Part shown: positions 52,163 to 61,520 of the stretch, piece after piece
How positions within the stretch are numbered: position 1 is the first letter of the stretch
Layout of the letters: each line of letters begins with the position of its first letter
Translations under genes and position numbers: made by a program
Assembly: GCA_035552775.1 (NCBI GenBank)
Contig: DASZKW010000104.1
Span: 15,819 to 79,818 of the forward strand
Origin: DASZKW01 sp035552775
GTDB lineage: Bacteria > Actinomycetota > Acidimicrobiia > Acidimicrobiales > Palsa-688
DNA length: 64,000 nt
Direction: 5' to 3'
Notes under the pieces: generated by a model
Seen by the model: only the letters and a program-made list of their open reading frames with translations
Database searches by the model: none
Told to the model about the DNA's origin: nothing

Positions 52163-53238
52163 CCGCGACAGCTGTCGCCGGCGCCGGCCTGCTCGACCTG
52201 CTCCCGGACGCGGTTTTGGAGGTCGACTCGGACAGGCGAATCGTGGCCGTCAACGCCGCCGCCGTTCGCCTGACCGGCTACCCGTCCCACGTGCTTTACG
52301 GGGCCCCCTGCGCCGAGACCCTGGGGGTGCGGGGACCGGACGGAAGGCCGGTTTGGGAGCTCGGCTGGCACCCCTCGGTACGCCTGCGCCACGTGCGCGC
52401 CATAGCCGAGCAGCCGGTAATGCTGCGCCGGGCTGACGACCGTGACCTGCGAGCCCTCGTCACCGGGACCTACCTTCGCGGTGCCGCCGGCGATCTGACG
52501 GGCGCCTTGCTTTCCCTAAGGGACCCGGCACGCCGAGCACACCACGAGATCAGCGGCATCGAGATCGTGTCCACCGTCAGCCATGAGCTGCGCTCGCCGC
52601 TCACCTCGGTCAAGGGATATACCAGCCTCCTGCTCAACCGCTGGGATCGTTTGACCGACGACCAGAAGCGGATGATGCTCGAGCAGGTCAACCACGACGC
52701 CGACCGGGTGACCCGCCTCATAACCGAGTTGCTCGACATCAGCAGGCTGGAGACGGGGCGGTTGATGCTGCGCCGCCAGGCGGTGGACCTGGCCTCCCTG
52801 GCTACGGCGGTGGTCAACAAGGTCCGCCTCGAGTACCCGGACCTCGACGCCTCGCTACGTTTCCCGGAAGGCTTCCCGGCGGCGTGGGCTGATGCCGACA
52901 AAGTCGAGCAGGTGCTCACCAACCTGCTGGAGAACGCGTGCAAGTACGCTTCACCCCTCGGTTTGACCGTCGACGGTGACTCCGGTGCCGAGGAGGTATC
53001 GGTCCGGGTAACCGACCGGGGCGATGGCATACCGCACGACGTACTTCCCAAGGTGTTCACGAAGTTCTTCCGGCGGTCCGAGGGCAAACCCACGGGATCC
53101 GGCCTCGGGCTGTGGATCAGCCGAGGACTGGTCGAAGCCCACGGCGGGCATCTCATTGCCGCTTCCCAACTCGGAGAGGGCACCTCGTTTCGATTCACCC
53201 TGCCTCGAGCCGACCGCGACGCTCTGTTCACCAGTTGA
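52159..53238 (+). CDS. PAS-domain sensor histidine kinase
   Basis: 359 residues from GTG 52159. PAS domain at about 8-120 (LLDLLPDAVLEVDSDRRIVAVNAAA), dimer/phosphoacceptor helix with STVSHELRSPLTS (His142), then an HATPase domain with N box NLLENACKYA, G1 DRGDGIPHDV, F box FTKFFRRSEG and G2 GSGLGLWIS. No transmembrane segment, so a cytosolic signal. No response regulator is adjacent. A kinase in this position, between trmH and pheS, is also found in streptomycetes. Confidence 0.93.
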   Translation: MTATAVAGAGLLDLLPDAVLEVDSDRRIVAVNAAAVRLTGYPSHVLYGAPCAETLGVRGPDGRPVWELGWHPSVRLRHVRAIAEQPVMLRRADDRDLRALVTGTYLRGAAGDLTGALLSLRDPARRAHHEISGIEIVSTVSHELRSPLTSVKGYTSLLLNRWDRLTDDQKRMMLEQVNHDADRVTRLITELLDISRLETGRLMLRRQAVDLASLATAVVNKVRLEYPDLDASLRFPEGFPAAWADADKVEQVLTNLLENACKYASPLGLTVDGDSGAEEVSVRVTDRGDGIPHDVLPKVFTKFFRRSEGKPTGSGLGLWISRGLVEAHGGHLIAASQLGEGTSFRFTLPRADRDALFTS

Positions 53239-53283
53239 CCCGCACTTTCCCCGGCTCCGCATGAGGCGCGACGTTCCCGACAC

Positions 53284-54360
53284 ATGACCACCGACACCCA
53301 CCCGACAGACGACCTCGCAGCCGTCGAATCGTGCGCCGCCGCCTCGCTCGCCGCCGCGAGCACGGTTGCCGAGTTGCAAGCCGCCGAGGCGGGGGCCCTC
53401 GGGAAGCGCTCGCCGCTCGCCCGTTTGCATACACGCCTCGGGGGACTCGAAGCCGATCAACGGCGAGCGGCCGGGGCGGCGATCAACGAGGCCAAGGCGC
53501 GCCTCGCCACCATGGCAGAGCGCCGTCGTCGCGAACTGGAAGCCGGGGACCGGGCCCGCCTCGATGCCGAGGAGCGCCTCGACCTCACCGAAGTGGCCGC
53601 GCTCGGCTCCGCTGGAGCGAGCCTCGGTGTGCCCGACCGCGGCCACCTCCACCTGGTCACCCAGGTCCGTGACGAGTTGGAGGACACCTTCGTCTCCATG
53701 GGTTTCACCGTCTCCGAAGGGCCCGAGGCGGAGACCGACTGGTACAACTTCGAGGCGCTGAACATGCCCCCCGACCACCCGGCCCGGGGCATGTTCGACA
53801 CCCTCTACCTGCGGGTCGGCCCGCCCCGGACAGTGCTCCTGCGCACCCACACCTCCCCTGTGCAGATCCGTCTCATGCAGGCCCAGGCTCCACCTATCTA
53901 CGCTGTCATGCCCGGCCGCTGCTACCGCCGCGACACTCCCGACGCCCGGCACCTGCCGGTGTTCCACCAGATCGAGGGGCTGGTGGTCGACCGGGGGATC
54001 ACCTTCGGCGACCTGGCGGGGACCATCGAGGCGTTCACCACCGCGTTCTTCGGTGCTGGCATACATTCGCGCCTGCGGCCCAGCTTCTTCCCCTTCACCG
54101 AGCCGTCCGCCGAGTTCGACGTCACGTGCCCCATCTGCGCCGGCGCCGGGTGCCGGACGTGCTCGGGCTCGGGGTGGATCGAGCTAGGGGGCTGCGGCAT
54201 GGTCGATCCCAACGTCTTCGACAACGTCGGTGTCGATCCGGAAATCTTCAGCGGTTTCGCCTTCGGTTTCGGGATCGACCGCCTGGCGCAGGTGCGCACG
54301 GGCCTGGCCGACATGCGCGCCCTTCTCGACAACGACATGCGGTTCTTGTCCCAGTTCTGA
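53284..54360 (+). CDS. pheS: phenylalanyl-tRNA synthetase alpha subunit
   Basis: Charges tRNA-Phe as an alpha2beta2 complex. 358 residues. N-terminal coiled coil (ALGKRSPLARLHTRLG), class II motif 1 EGPEAETDWYNFEALNMP, motif 2 MPGRCYRRDTPDARHLPVFHQIEG, and motif 3 GFGIDRLAQVR. A Cys cluster (CPICAGAGCRTCSGSGW) replaces the usual short stretch before ELGGCGMVDP; it looks like a small zinc ribbon and occurs in some actinobacteria. pheT follows after 12 nt. Confidence 0.96.
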   Translation: MTTDTHPTDDLAAVESCAAASLAAASTVAELQAAEAGALGKRSPLARLHTRLGGLEADQRRAAGAAINEAKARLATMAERRRRELEAGDRARLDAEERLDLTEVAALGSAGASLGVPDRGHLHLVTQVRDELEDTFVSMGFTVSEGPEAETDWYNFEALNMPPDHPARGMFDTLYLRVGPPRTVLLRTHTSPVQIRLMQAQAPPIYAVMPGRCYRRDTPDARHLPVFHQIEGLVVDRGITFGDLAGTIEAFTTAFFGAGIHSRLRPSFFPFTEPSAEFDVTCPICAGAGCRTCSGSGWIELGGCGMVDPNVFDNVGVDPEIFSGFAFGFGIDRLAQVRTGLADMRALLDNDMRFLSQF

Positions 54361-54372
54361 GAGGCTGTCGTC

Positions 54373-56874
54373 TTGCGCGTCCCGCTTTCCTGGCTCCGCG
54401 ACTTCGCGCCGTTCGACGCTCCGAACGACGCCATCGCCGACGCCCTGTCGAATCTCGGCCTCGTGGTCGAAGGCGTCGAGGCTGTCGGCGGCGGCCTCGA
54501 GGGCGTGGTGGTGGCTCGCGTCGCGGCCATCCGGCCCCATCCCGACGCCGACCGGATCCGGCTGGTCGACGTGGACGCCGGCGGGTTCGGCGGCGAAGAT
54601 GTCGCCGGTGGGGATGCCGGCCGCGGTGCGCCGGCCCGGTTGCAGGTCGCCTGCGGGGCGTGGAACTTCGAGGTCGGGGACCTGGTCCCACTGGCGACCG
54701 TCGGGGCGGTTCTGCCGGGGGGTCCCGCCGGGGCGCCCACCGTCATAGGCCGGCGCAAGATGCGGGGCGAGTGGTCAAACGGGATGCTTTGCGCGGCCGA
54801 CGAGCTCGGCCTTCCCGAGCCCCGTCCTGAGCCCGGCTCTGCGCCCGAAGCCAGACACGGCATCTTGGTCCTCCCGGCGGGCCTGGCTGCGCCGGGGACG
54901 CCCCTCGTCGACGCGTTGGACCTGCGTCCCGACGTGGTCTTCGACCTCGAGGTCAGCCCCAACCGGGCCGACGCGTTGTCCGTCGCCGGTGTCGCCCGTG
55001 ACCTGGCGGCGGCGTTCGGTCTGCCCTTCTCGCTTCCGCCGGCGCCGGGGATCGAGGCCGCCGGGGTCGAAGCAGCGGGCGTCGAGGTGTCTGCAGCCGA
55101 CCTATGCCCCCGCTTCACCGCCACCGTTGTCACCGGTTTACCGGCCGGCGCGTCCCCCCCGTGGCTGGCGCGTCGTTTGATCCTGGCCGGGATGCGTCCC
55201 ATCAACCGGGTGGTCGATGCGTCCAACTATGTGATGCTCGAGTTGGGTCAACCGAACCACCCCTACGACCTCGACAAGCTCGCCGGCCGGGGCCTTCTCG
55301 TGCGCCGGTCCCGCGCCGGTGAGACGCTCACCACCCTCGACGGGGTCGAGCGCACCCTGGGCGGTGACGACTGCCTGATCTGCGACGCCGACGGCGAACC
55401 CGTCGGCATCGGAGGGATCATGGGTGGGGCGTCGGCGGAGATCACCGAGGCCACGACGACCGTACTCCTGGAGGCGGCGTGGTTCTCGCCGGCCGCCATC
55501 GTCGGCACCGGCGTGCGCATCGGTCTGTCGACCGAGGCCCGCAGCCGTTTCGAGAAGGGTGTCGACCCTGAGATCGCACCGGCGGCAGTGTCCAGGTTCG
55601 TCTCACTGCTCGAAGGAGCGCGCCGGGGCCCGACGACCGACGTCAGGTCCCCCGCACACCTGCCGGTACCGCCGGTGGTGCCGGTTCGCACTGCCCGGGT
55701 CAAAGCCATCTTGGGCATCGACCTTGCGGACAGCGATGTGGCTCGGATCCTGGCACCGCTTGGTTTCGCCGACGCCGGCGCCGGCGTCGGCGCCGACGAC
55801 CCGGCTGCCCACGACGCCGGCGCTGGCGTCGTGGAGGGCGTCACCCGGGTGGCAGTGCCTTCGTGGCGCCCCGACGTCACCCGGGAGATCGACGTCATCG
55901 AGGAGTTGGCCCGTCTTCACGGCTACTCCAGGATCAAGCGGACGCTGCCCCCCGGCGTGCGCAGCGGCGGTGGCCTGAATCGCCACCAGCGCGGGCGCCG
56001 GTTCGTCCGCGACATCCTCGCCGGGGCCGGTCTCTCCGAGGCGTGGACCACTACGTTCCTGGCCCCCAGCGACCTCGAGCGCGCCGGTCTGGACGCCGTC
56101 GCAGTCGAGGTGGCGAATCCACTCGACAGCTCGGAGTCCATCCTGCGCACGTCGCTGCTGCCCGGCCTGTTGAAGGCCCTGCGTTACAACGCCGACCGCC
56201 AGTCTCCGGACGTGCGCCTGTTCGAGATCGGCCGGGTGTTCGCCCCACCTGCCGGAGAAGATGTCCTGCCCCTCGAGCGCGAGGAGATCGCGGTCGTCGT
56301 CGCCGGTGCCGGTGCCGACGCCCGCCTGGCCGTTCGCATCTGGATGGTGCTGGCCGGCGCCCTGCGCCTCGACGGGGTCACCCTGGAAGCTGCGCCGGCG
56401 GGCGGGTTGCACCCGACCAGGTCGGCGATGATCGTCTCTGCTGGCGGTGAGGTGGTGGGCACGGTCGGCGAGGTGGCCCGCGAGGTGGTGGCCGCCTACG
56501 GGCTGAGTGGCCGGGTGGGCTTTTGGCACGCCGACCTGACGACGCTGCTGGCCCTTCCCCGGCGGATCGAGCGTGCCCCGGGGGTGAGCCGCTTCCCGGC
56601 CAGCGACTTCGACGTGGCATTCGTCGTGCCCGCCGAGGAGCCAGCCGCCGCGGTGGCCGCCACGTTGGAGCGCAGCGGCGGGGACCTGCTCGAGTCGATC
56701 CACCTGTTCGACGTGTACCCGATGCCCGCTCGGGGCCCAGGGGCCAGGAGCCTGGCCTACCGCTTGCGCTTGCGGGCGGCGGATCGCACCCTCACCGACG
56801 CCGAGGTCGCCGAGATCCGCCGAGCGGTCATCGACGCCGTCGCCGGCGCACACCGAGGTGAGCTACGCCACTAG
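54373..56874 (+). CDS. pheT: phenylalanyl-tRNA synthetase beta subunit
   Basis: 833 residues, TTG start giving MRVPLSWLRDF. Order: N-terminal tRNA-binding (EMAP-like) domain with IRPHPDADRIRLVDVD, B3/4 editing domain, B5 domain, catalytic-like core with LDSSESILRTSLLPGLLKAL, and C-terminal anticodon-binding domain ending DRTLTDAEVAEIR. In-frame Ala/Gly-rich insertions lie at about 55060-55090 (EAAGVEAAGVE) and 55770-55840 (DAGAGVGADD), so it is longer than average by some 25 residues. Confidence 0.96.
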   Translation: MRVPLSWLRDFAPFDAPNDAIADALSNLGLVVEGVEAVGGGLEGVVVARVAAIRPHPDADRIRLVDVDAGGFGGEDVAGGDAGRGAPARLQVACGAWNFEVGDLVPLATVGAVLPGGPAGAPTVIGRRKMRGEWSNGMLCAADELGLPEPRPEPGSAPEARHGILVLPAGLAAPGTPLVDALDLRPDVVFDLEVSPNRADALSVAGVARDLAAAFGLPFSLPPAPGIEAAGVEAAGVEVSAADLCPRFTATVVTGLPAGASPPWLARRLILAGMRPINRVVDASNYVMLELGQPNHPYDLDKLAGRGLLVRRSRAGETLTTLDGVERTLGGDDCLICDADGEPVGIGGIMGGASAEITEATTTVLLEAAWFSPAAIVGTGVRIGLSTEARSRFEKGVDPEIAPAAVSRFVSLLEGARRGPTTDVRSPAHLPVPPVVPVRTARVKAILGIDLADSDVARILAPLGFADAGAGVGADDPAAHDAGAGVVEGVTRVAVPSWRPDVTREIDVIEELARLHGYSRIKRTLPPGVRSGGGLNRHQRGRRFVRDILAGAGLSEAWTTTFLAPSDLERAGLDAVAVEVANPLDSSESILRTSLLPGLLKALRYNADRQSPDVRLFEIGRVFAPPAGEDVLPLEREEIAVVVAGAGADARLAVRIWMVLAGALRLDGVTLEAAPAGGLHPTRSAMIVSAGGEVVGTVGEVAREVVAAYGLSGRVGFWHADLTTLLALPRRIERAPGVSRFPASDFDVAFVVPAEEPAAAVAATLERSGGDLLESIHLFDVYPMPARGPGARSLAYRLRLRAADRTLTDAEVAEIRRAVIDAVAGAHRGELRH

Positions 56875-56938
56875 ATCGGCCGTGACGCCGGGGATCACCG
56901 TGGCCGTCTGGTGTTCCAGCTGTCGACGAGACGGGGAT

Positions 56939-56954
56939 GTGCATAGCTATGCAC
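56939..56954 (+). promoter_or_regulatory. ARG-box-like palindrome (ArgR operator)
   Basis: GTGCATAGCTATGCAC, a perfect 16-base palindrome with the TGCAT half-sites seen in actinobacterial ARG boxes. It ends 7 nt before the -10 box of argC, where bound ArgR would block RNA polymerase. argR is in the same operon. Confidence 0.65.
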
Positions 56955-56961
56955 GATCACG

Positions 56962-56967
56962 TATAGT
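56962..56967 (+). promoter_or_regulatory. -10 box of the arg operon
   Basis: TATAGT, six bases before the argC ATG, so transcription would start at the ATG (leaderless). The rest of 56875-56973 holds nothing else I can name. Confidence 0.55.
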
Positions 56968-56973
56968 AGGGCG

Positions 56974-58002
56974 ATGGGAAACTCTTCCCCAACTGTCAGG
57001 GCCGCGGTGCTGGGCGCTTCGGGATACGCGGGCGCGGAGCTGCTTCGCATCTGCGCCGGCCATCCCGACGTCGACGTGGTGGCGGCCACGGGAGACAGCC
57101 ACGCCGGGGTACCGGTCGCCGACCTGTACCCGAGCCTGGCGGCGGCGTACCCCGAGCTGAGCGTCACCGCGACCGGGCCGGCGGCGGCGGAGGGCTGCGA
57201 CGTCGTCTTTCTGGCCATGCCCCACGGGGCGTCACAGGAGCTCGTGCCCGACCTGCGGGGACGGGTCAAGGTGGTGGTCGACCTGAGCGCCGACTTCCGT
57301 CTTCGCGATCCTGCTCTGTACCCGGTGTGGTACGGCCAGGAGCACCGACACCCCGAGCTTTTGGCGGAGGCGGCGTTCGGCATACCTGAGCTGTTTCGGG
57401 CCGAACTGGTCGGCGCCACCCTGGTGGCCGCCGCCGGCTGTTACGTGACGGCTGCGGCCCTCGCCCTGGCGCCTTTGGTGCGCGCCGGGGTGGTGGAGCC
57501 CACCGGCGTGGTGGTGGACGCGGCCAGCGGGGCATCGGGGGCGGGGCGCGCGCCCCGCCTCAACACCCACTTCAACGCAGTCGACGAGGACTTCAGTGCC
57601 TACGGGCTGCTCACCCACCGCCACACGCCCGAGATCGAGCAGGCCACCGGTGCCCAGGTCATCTTCACCCCGCACCTGGCGCCGATGAACCGCGGCATCC
57701 TGGCCACTGTCTACGCCCGGCCTGCGGTCGCCGGTCCCGATCCGTTGGCGACCCTGGCCTCCGCTTATGCGGGTGAGCCGTTCGTGGTGGTCAGCGAGCG
57801 GTCACCGTCGACCAAGGCAACGCTCGGGTCCAACTGCGCCCACCTCACGGCGCGCCACGACCCGCGTACGGGGTGGGTGGTGGCGCTCGCCGCCCTCGAC
57901 AACCTGACCAAGGGCGCAGCGGGCCAGGCCGTGCAGTGCGCCAACCTGGCCCTCGGCCTCGACGAGACGGCTGGCCTGCCGCTGGCCGGGCTCTACCCGT
58001 GA
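56974..58002 (+). CDS. argC: N-acetyl-gamma-glutamyl-phosphate reductase
   Basis: Third step of arginine synthesis (reduces N-acetylglutamyl phosphate). 342 residues. NADP loop VLGASGYAGAELLR, catalytic Cys in AAGCYVTAA, and NTHFNAVDEDFSAYG, FTPHLAPMNRG. GTGA overlap with argB; argJ, which usually comes next, is absent. Confidence 0.95.
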   Translation: MGNSSPTVRAAVLGASGYAGAELLRICAGHPDVDVVAATGDSHAGVPVADLYPSLAAAYPELSVTATGPAAAEGCDVVFLAMPHGASQELVPDLRGRVKVVVDLSADFRLRDPALYPVWYGQEHRHPELLAEAAFGIPELFRAELVGATLVAAAGCYVTAAALALAPLVRAGVVEPTGVVVDAASGASGAGRAPRLNTHFNAVDEDFSAYGLLTHRHTPEIEQATGAQVIFTPHLAPMNRGILATVYARPAVAGPDPLATLASAYAGEPFVVVSERSPSTKATLGSNCAHLTARHDPRTGWVVALAALDNLTKGAAGQAVQCANLALGLDETAGLPLAGLYP

Positions 58003-58958
58003 CCGCGGCCACCACGGATACCGACCCGTCGGCTCGGGCCGCCATCCTCGTCGAGGCGCTCCCATACATCCGCCGGTTCTGGGGCCAGGTCGTCGTGGTG
58101 AAATACGGAGGTAGCGCCCAAGTCCGTCTCCCGACCGCGCCTCGCCCCGCCGACGCCGCGCCCGCGGGCGCCGCGGCCGCTACCGCCGCTACCGCCGCTC
58201 CCGCCCACGCCCAGACCGACCCGGCCCTGGCGAGTTTCGCCACCGATATCGTCCTCATGCGCTCGGTCGGCATGCGCCCCCTCGTCGTGCACGGCGGGGG
58301 CCCCCAGATCGGTGAGCTCATGCGCCGGCTGGGCAAGACGCCGGAGTTCCGTGACGGCCTGCGGGTGACCGACGCCGAGACCCTCGACATCGCCCGCATG
58401 GTCCTCGTGGGGAAGGTCAACCGCGACATCGTGTCGGCGATCAACGTCCACGCGCCCCTCGCCGTCGGCGTCTCGGGGGAGGACGCCGGCCTGTTGATTG
58501 CGACGGCGAGGGACCCCGAGTTGGGCTTTGTCGGCGACGTCGGCCAAGTCAACCCCGACCTGCTGACCCGGCTGCTGGCCGAGGACCTGATCCCGGTCGT
58601 AGCCACGATCGGCGCCGACGACACGGGGCAGGCGTTCAACATCAACGCGGACACCGCCGCCGGCGCCATCGCTGCCGCCGTCGGGGCGTCCAAGCTCGTA
58701 TACCTGAGCGACGTCGAGGGCATCCGACTCCGGCGCGACGACCCATCCACCCTGATCTCGTCGATCAGCGCGGATGAAGCCGCCGCCCTGGTGGCCGATG
58801 GCACCGTGAGCGCCGGCATGATCCCCAAGGCCCTCTCGTGCATAGAAGCGGTACGGGCCGGGGTCGGGCGCGCCCACATCCTCGACGGGCGTGCGCCCCA
58901 CGCCCTACTGCTCGAGCTACTGACCGACGAAGGCGTCGGCACCATGGTCCAGGAGTAA
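57999..58958 (+). CDS. argB: acetylglutamate kinase
   Basis: Phosphorylates N-acetylglutamate; in many bacteria the arginine-inhibited step. 319 residues from GTG 57999. VVKYGGSA (34-40) and VVHGGGPQI bind ATP phosphate; GEDAGLL and the NINADTAAGAIAAAV stretch follow. About 32 residues rich in Ala/Pro/Thr (41-72) are inserted right after the KYGGSA loop where relatives have one or two residues. The remaining sequence is ordinary. Confidence 0.94.
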   Translation: MTAATTDTDPSARAAILVEALPYIRRFWGQVVVVKYGGSAQVRLPTAPRPADAAPAGAAAATAATAAPAHAQTDPALASFATDIVLMRSVGMRPLVVHGGGPQIGELMRRLGKTPEFRDGLRVTDAETLDIARMVLVGKVNRDIVSAINVHAPLAVGVSGEDAGLLIATARDPELGFVGDVGQVNPDLLTRLLAEDLIPVVATIGADDTGQAFNINADTAAGAIAAAVGASKLVYLSDVEGIRLRRDDPSTLISSISADEAAALVADGTVSAGMIPKALSCIEAVRAGVGRAHILDGRAPHALLLELLTDEGVGTMVQE

Positions 58959-58967
58959 CACGAGGTC

Positions 58968-60134
58968 ATGAACGACAGCCCCACCATGAACCAAAGCCGC
59001 CTCATGCGCACCTACCCCGATCCGCCGGTCACCTTCGTGCGCGGTGAGGGCAGCAGGCTGTGGGACGACCGGGGCAAGGAGTACCTCGATTTCTTGTCCG
59101 GCCTGGCCGTCACGTCGCTCGGCCACGCCCACCCGGCGGTGGCTGAAGCGGTGTGCGCCCAGGCCCGCACCCTGGTCCACGTCAGCAACCTGTACGGCAC
59201 CCAACCCCAGCACGAAGTTGCCGCCACCCTCGACCGCCTCCTCGGCGGCGGGGGCCGGGTGTTCTTCGCCAACAGCGGCGCCGAGGCCAACGAGTGCGCC
59301 ATCAAGCTGGCCCGCAAGTGGGGCGGTCAGGGGCGTTTCGTGGTGGCCAGCGCCTACGGTTCGTTCCACGGCCGCACGCTGGCCACCCTGCACGCCACCG
59401 GCCAGCCCGCCAAGCACGAGGCGTTTCAACCCCTGCCGGAGGGGTTCCGCCACGTCGCCTGGCGCGACCTCGACGCGTTGGCCGCCGCCATGGACCCGTC
59501 GGTCGCCGGCGTGCTCCTCGAGGCGGTGCAGGGCGAAGGCGGCGTCAACCCCGCCGGCGACGAGTACTTCGCCGGGGTGCGCGAACTGTGCGACGAGAGG
59601 GGTGCGCTCATGATGGTCGACGAGGTCCAAACAGGGCTCGGGCGCACGGGGCGGTGGTTCGCCCACCAGCACTACGGCGTGGTGCCCGACGTGGTGACCA
59701 TGGCCAAGGCGTTGGGTAACGGAGTGCCCATCGGAGCGTGCTGGGCTAGCGAAGAGGCGGCGTCGGCGTTCGTACCGGGCGACCACGCCACCACCTTCGG
59801 GGGCCAACCGCTGGCCGCGGCCGCGGCCCGGGCGACGTTGGCCGTCATGGAGGCCGAGGATGTGCCCGCCCGCGCCGTGGCGGGAGGTGACCGGCTGGCG
59901 GAGGGTTTGCGCTCCCTGCCGGCAGTGAGTGAGGTGCGGGGGATGGGACTGCTCGTCGCCGCCGAACTGGGGGAGGGGAAAGGGGCCGCCCCGGTGGCTG
60001 CGGCCGCCCTCGACGCCGGTCTCGTCGTCAACGCGGTGACGTCCTCGGCGTTGCGCCTGGCCCCGTCATTGTTGGTCAGCGAAGGTGAGATCGACGAGGC
60101 CGTGGCCATCCTCGGTCGGGTCCTCGCGGGATGA
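58968..60134 (+). CDS. argD: acetylornithine aminotransferase
   Basis: PLP enzyme giving N-acetylornithine. 388 residues from ATG 58968. FFANSGAEANE, SAYGSFHGRTLATL, MMVDEVQTGLGRTG and the PLP lysine in TMAKALGNGVPIGA; TTFGGQPLAAAAA follows. Could also act on succinyl-diaminopimelate, as family members do. Overlaps argF by 4 nt. Confidence 0.95.
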   Translation: MNDSPTMNQSRLMRTYPDPPVTFVRGEGSRLWDDRGKEYLDFLSGLAVTSLGHAHPAVAEAVCAQARTLVHVSNLYGTQPQHEVAATLDRLLGGGGRVFFANSGAEANECAIKLARKWGGQGRFVVASAYGSFHGRTLATLHATGQPAKHEAFQPLPEGFRHVAWRDLDALAAAMDPSVAGVLLEAVQGEGGVNPAGDEYFAGVRELCDERGALMMVDEVQTGLGRTGRWFAHQHYGVVPDVVTMAKALGNGVPIGACWASEEAASAFVPGDHATTFGGQPLAAAAARATLAVMEAEDVPARAVAGGDRLAEGLRSLPAVSEVRGMGLLVAAELGEGKGAAPVAAAALDAGLVVNAVTSSALRLAPSLLVSEGEIDEAVAILGRVLAG

Positions 60135-61015
60135 GGCACCTCCTCGAGGTCGACGATCTAGAGATCGATGAACTGGCGTACGTGCTCGACCTCGCCGAAC
60201 GCCCGGACCCTCCGGCCCTCCTCCACGGCCAAGGCGTGGCCCTGATCTTCGAGAAGGCGTCCAACCGCACCCGCAACTCGATGGAGCTGGCCACCGTGGC
60301 CCTGGGCGGCCACCCGGTGTCGATCGGCGGCGACGAGGTGGGCCTCGACGTGCGCGAGTCGGTGGAGGACGTGTGCCGGACCCTGGCGCAATACCACGCG
60401 TGCGTCGGGGCCCGGGTTCGGGATCATTCCACCCTCGAGCGCATGGCCGGCCTCGGTTTGGTACCGGTCGTCAACCTGCTATCCGATGTCGCTCATCCCC
60501 TCCAGGCCCTGGCCGACCTGCTCACCCTGCGTCAGGTTTGGGGGGCGTTCGCGGGCCGGAGCGTGGCGTGGGTAGGCGACGGCAACAACGTCGGCCGCAG
60601 CCTCCTGCTCGCCTGTGCCATGTCCGGGGTCCATGTGCGGGTGGCCACGCCCGCCGGGCATCCCCCCGACCCCGTCGCCGTGGACGGCGCCCGGGCCCAC
60701 GGCGCCGAAGTGATGGTGACCACTGACCCGGTCGAGGCGGTGTCCGGTGCCGACGCCGTCGTGACGGACGTGTGGGTGTCGATGGGTCAGGAGGCCGAGA
60801 CGACGGCCCGGGTCGACGCTTTCGCCGCCTACCAGGTCGATTCCCGCCTGATGGCGCTCGCCGCGCCGGGGGCGGTCTTTCTCCACTGCCTCCCCGCCCA
60901 TCGCGGCCAGGAAGTCACCGCGGACGTCATCGACGGCCCAGCCAGCCGGGTGTGGCAGGAGGCGGCCAACCGTCTGCACGCCGCCCGCGGCCTGTTGTGG
61001 TGGTTGCTCGCTTGA
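60131..61015 (+). CDS. argF: ornithine carbamoyltransferase
   Basis: Ornithine plus carbamoyl phosphate to citrulline. 294 residues. Carbamoyl-phosphate loop EKASNRTRN (Asn where STRTR is common; the Ser and both Arg are kept), HPLQALADLLT, and the ornithine-side HCLPAHRG. LSDVAHP replaces LTDxxHP. Uses carbamoyl phosphate from carAB. Slightly short. Confidence 0.94.
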   Translation: MRHLLEVDDLEIDELAYVLDLAERPDPPALLHGQGVALIFEKASNRTRNSMELATVALGGHPVSIGGDEVGLDVRESVEDVCRTLAQYHACVGARVRDHSTLERMAGLGLVPVVNLLSDVAHPLQALADLLTLRQVWGAFAGRSVAWVGDGNNVGRSLLLACAMSGVHVRVATPAGHPPDPVAVDGARAHGAEVMVTTDPVEAVSGADAVVTDVWVSMGQEAETTARVDAFAAYQVDSRLMALAAPGAVFLHCLPAHRGQEVTADVIDGPASRVWQEAANRLHAARGLLWWLLA

Positions 61016-61476
61016 AGCTGACCAAGAATCAACGCCAGCACCGCATCGCCCAGCTCCTGGCCGCTCAGCCCGTGACCAGCCAGGCCCAGCTCGTGGAGCT
61101 GCTCGACGCGGCCGGGGTCGAGGCCACCCAAGCCACCGTGTCGCGCGACCTCGAGGAGCTCGGGGCGGTCAAGGTCCGGGTCGGCGGCGAACCTGTGTAC
61201 GCCGTCCCCGAGCTGCCCCGCGATCGGGTAGCTCCGGCGGACCACCTGCGGCGGGTCCTCGGCGACTGGGTGGTCGAAGTGGCCTCGTCGGGCAACGTGG
61301 TGGTGGTGCGCACTCCCCCCGGATCCGCCCACGTGGTGGCATCGGCGCTCGACCGCGCCGGGCACCCCGACATCGTGGGTACCGTCGCGGGCGACGACAC
61401 CCTGGTGGTGGTCGCGGCCGAGGCCGTCGGCGGCGCGGAGGTGGCCCGGCACCTGTCAGGGTTGGCCGGTCTTTAA
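61012..61476 (+). CDS. argR: arginine repressor ArgR
   Basis: 154 residues from TTG 61012 (TTGA overlap with argF). N-terminal winged helix: RQHRIAQLLAAQPVTSQAQL, ATQATVSRDLEELGAVKV; C-terminal arginine-binding/oligomer domain with NVVVVRTPPGSAHVVASALD and GTVAGDDTLVVVA. Hexamer that binds ARG boxes in response to arginine; the palindrome at 56939 is its likely site. Confidence 0.95.
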   Translation: MKLTKNQRQHRIAQLLAAQPVTSQAQLVELLDAAGVEATQATVSRDLEELGAVKVRVGGEPVYAVPELPRDRVAPADHLRRVLGDWVVEVASSGNVVVVRTPPGSAHVVASALDRAGHPDIVGTVAGDDTLVVVAAEAVGGAEVARHLSGLAGL

Positions 61477-61520
61477 CTCGTGCCGTCTTGAAGAGGTACC
61501 CGACGAAGGAGAAAAGCAAA

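Noticed and set aside
54120..54185. Cys cluster in pheS as a foreign insertion
   Set aside because: The Cys-rich stretch is at a position where some actinobacterial PheS proteins have one; no sign of transfer.
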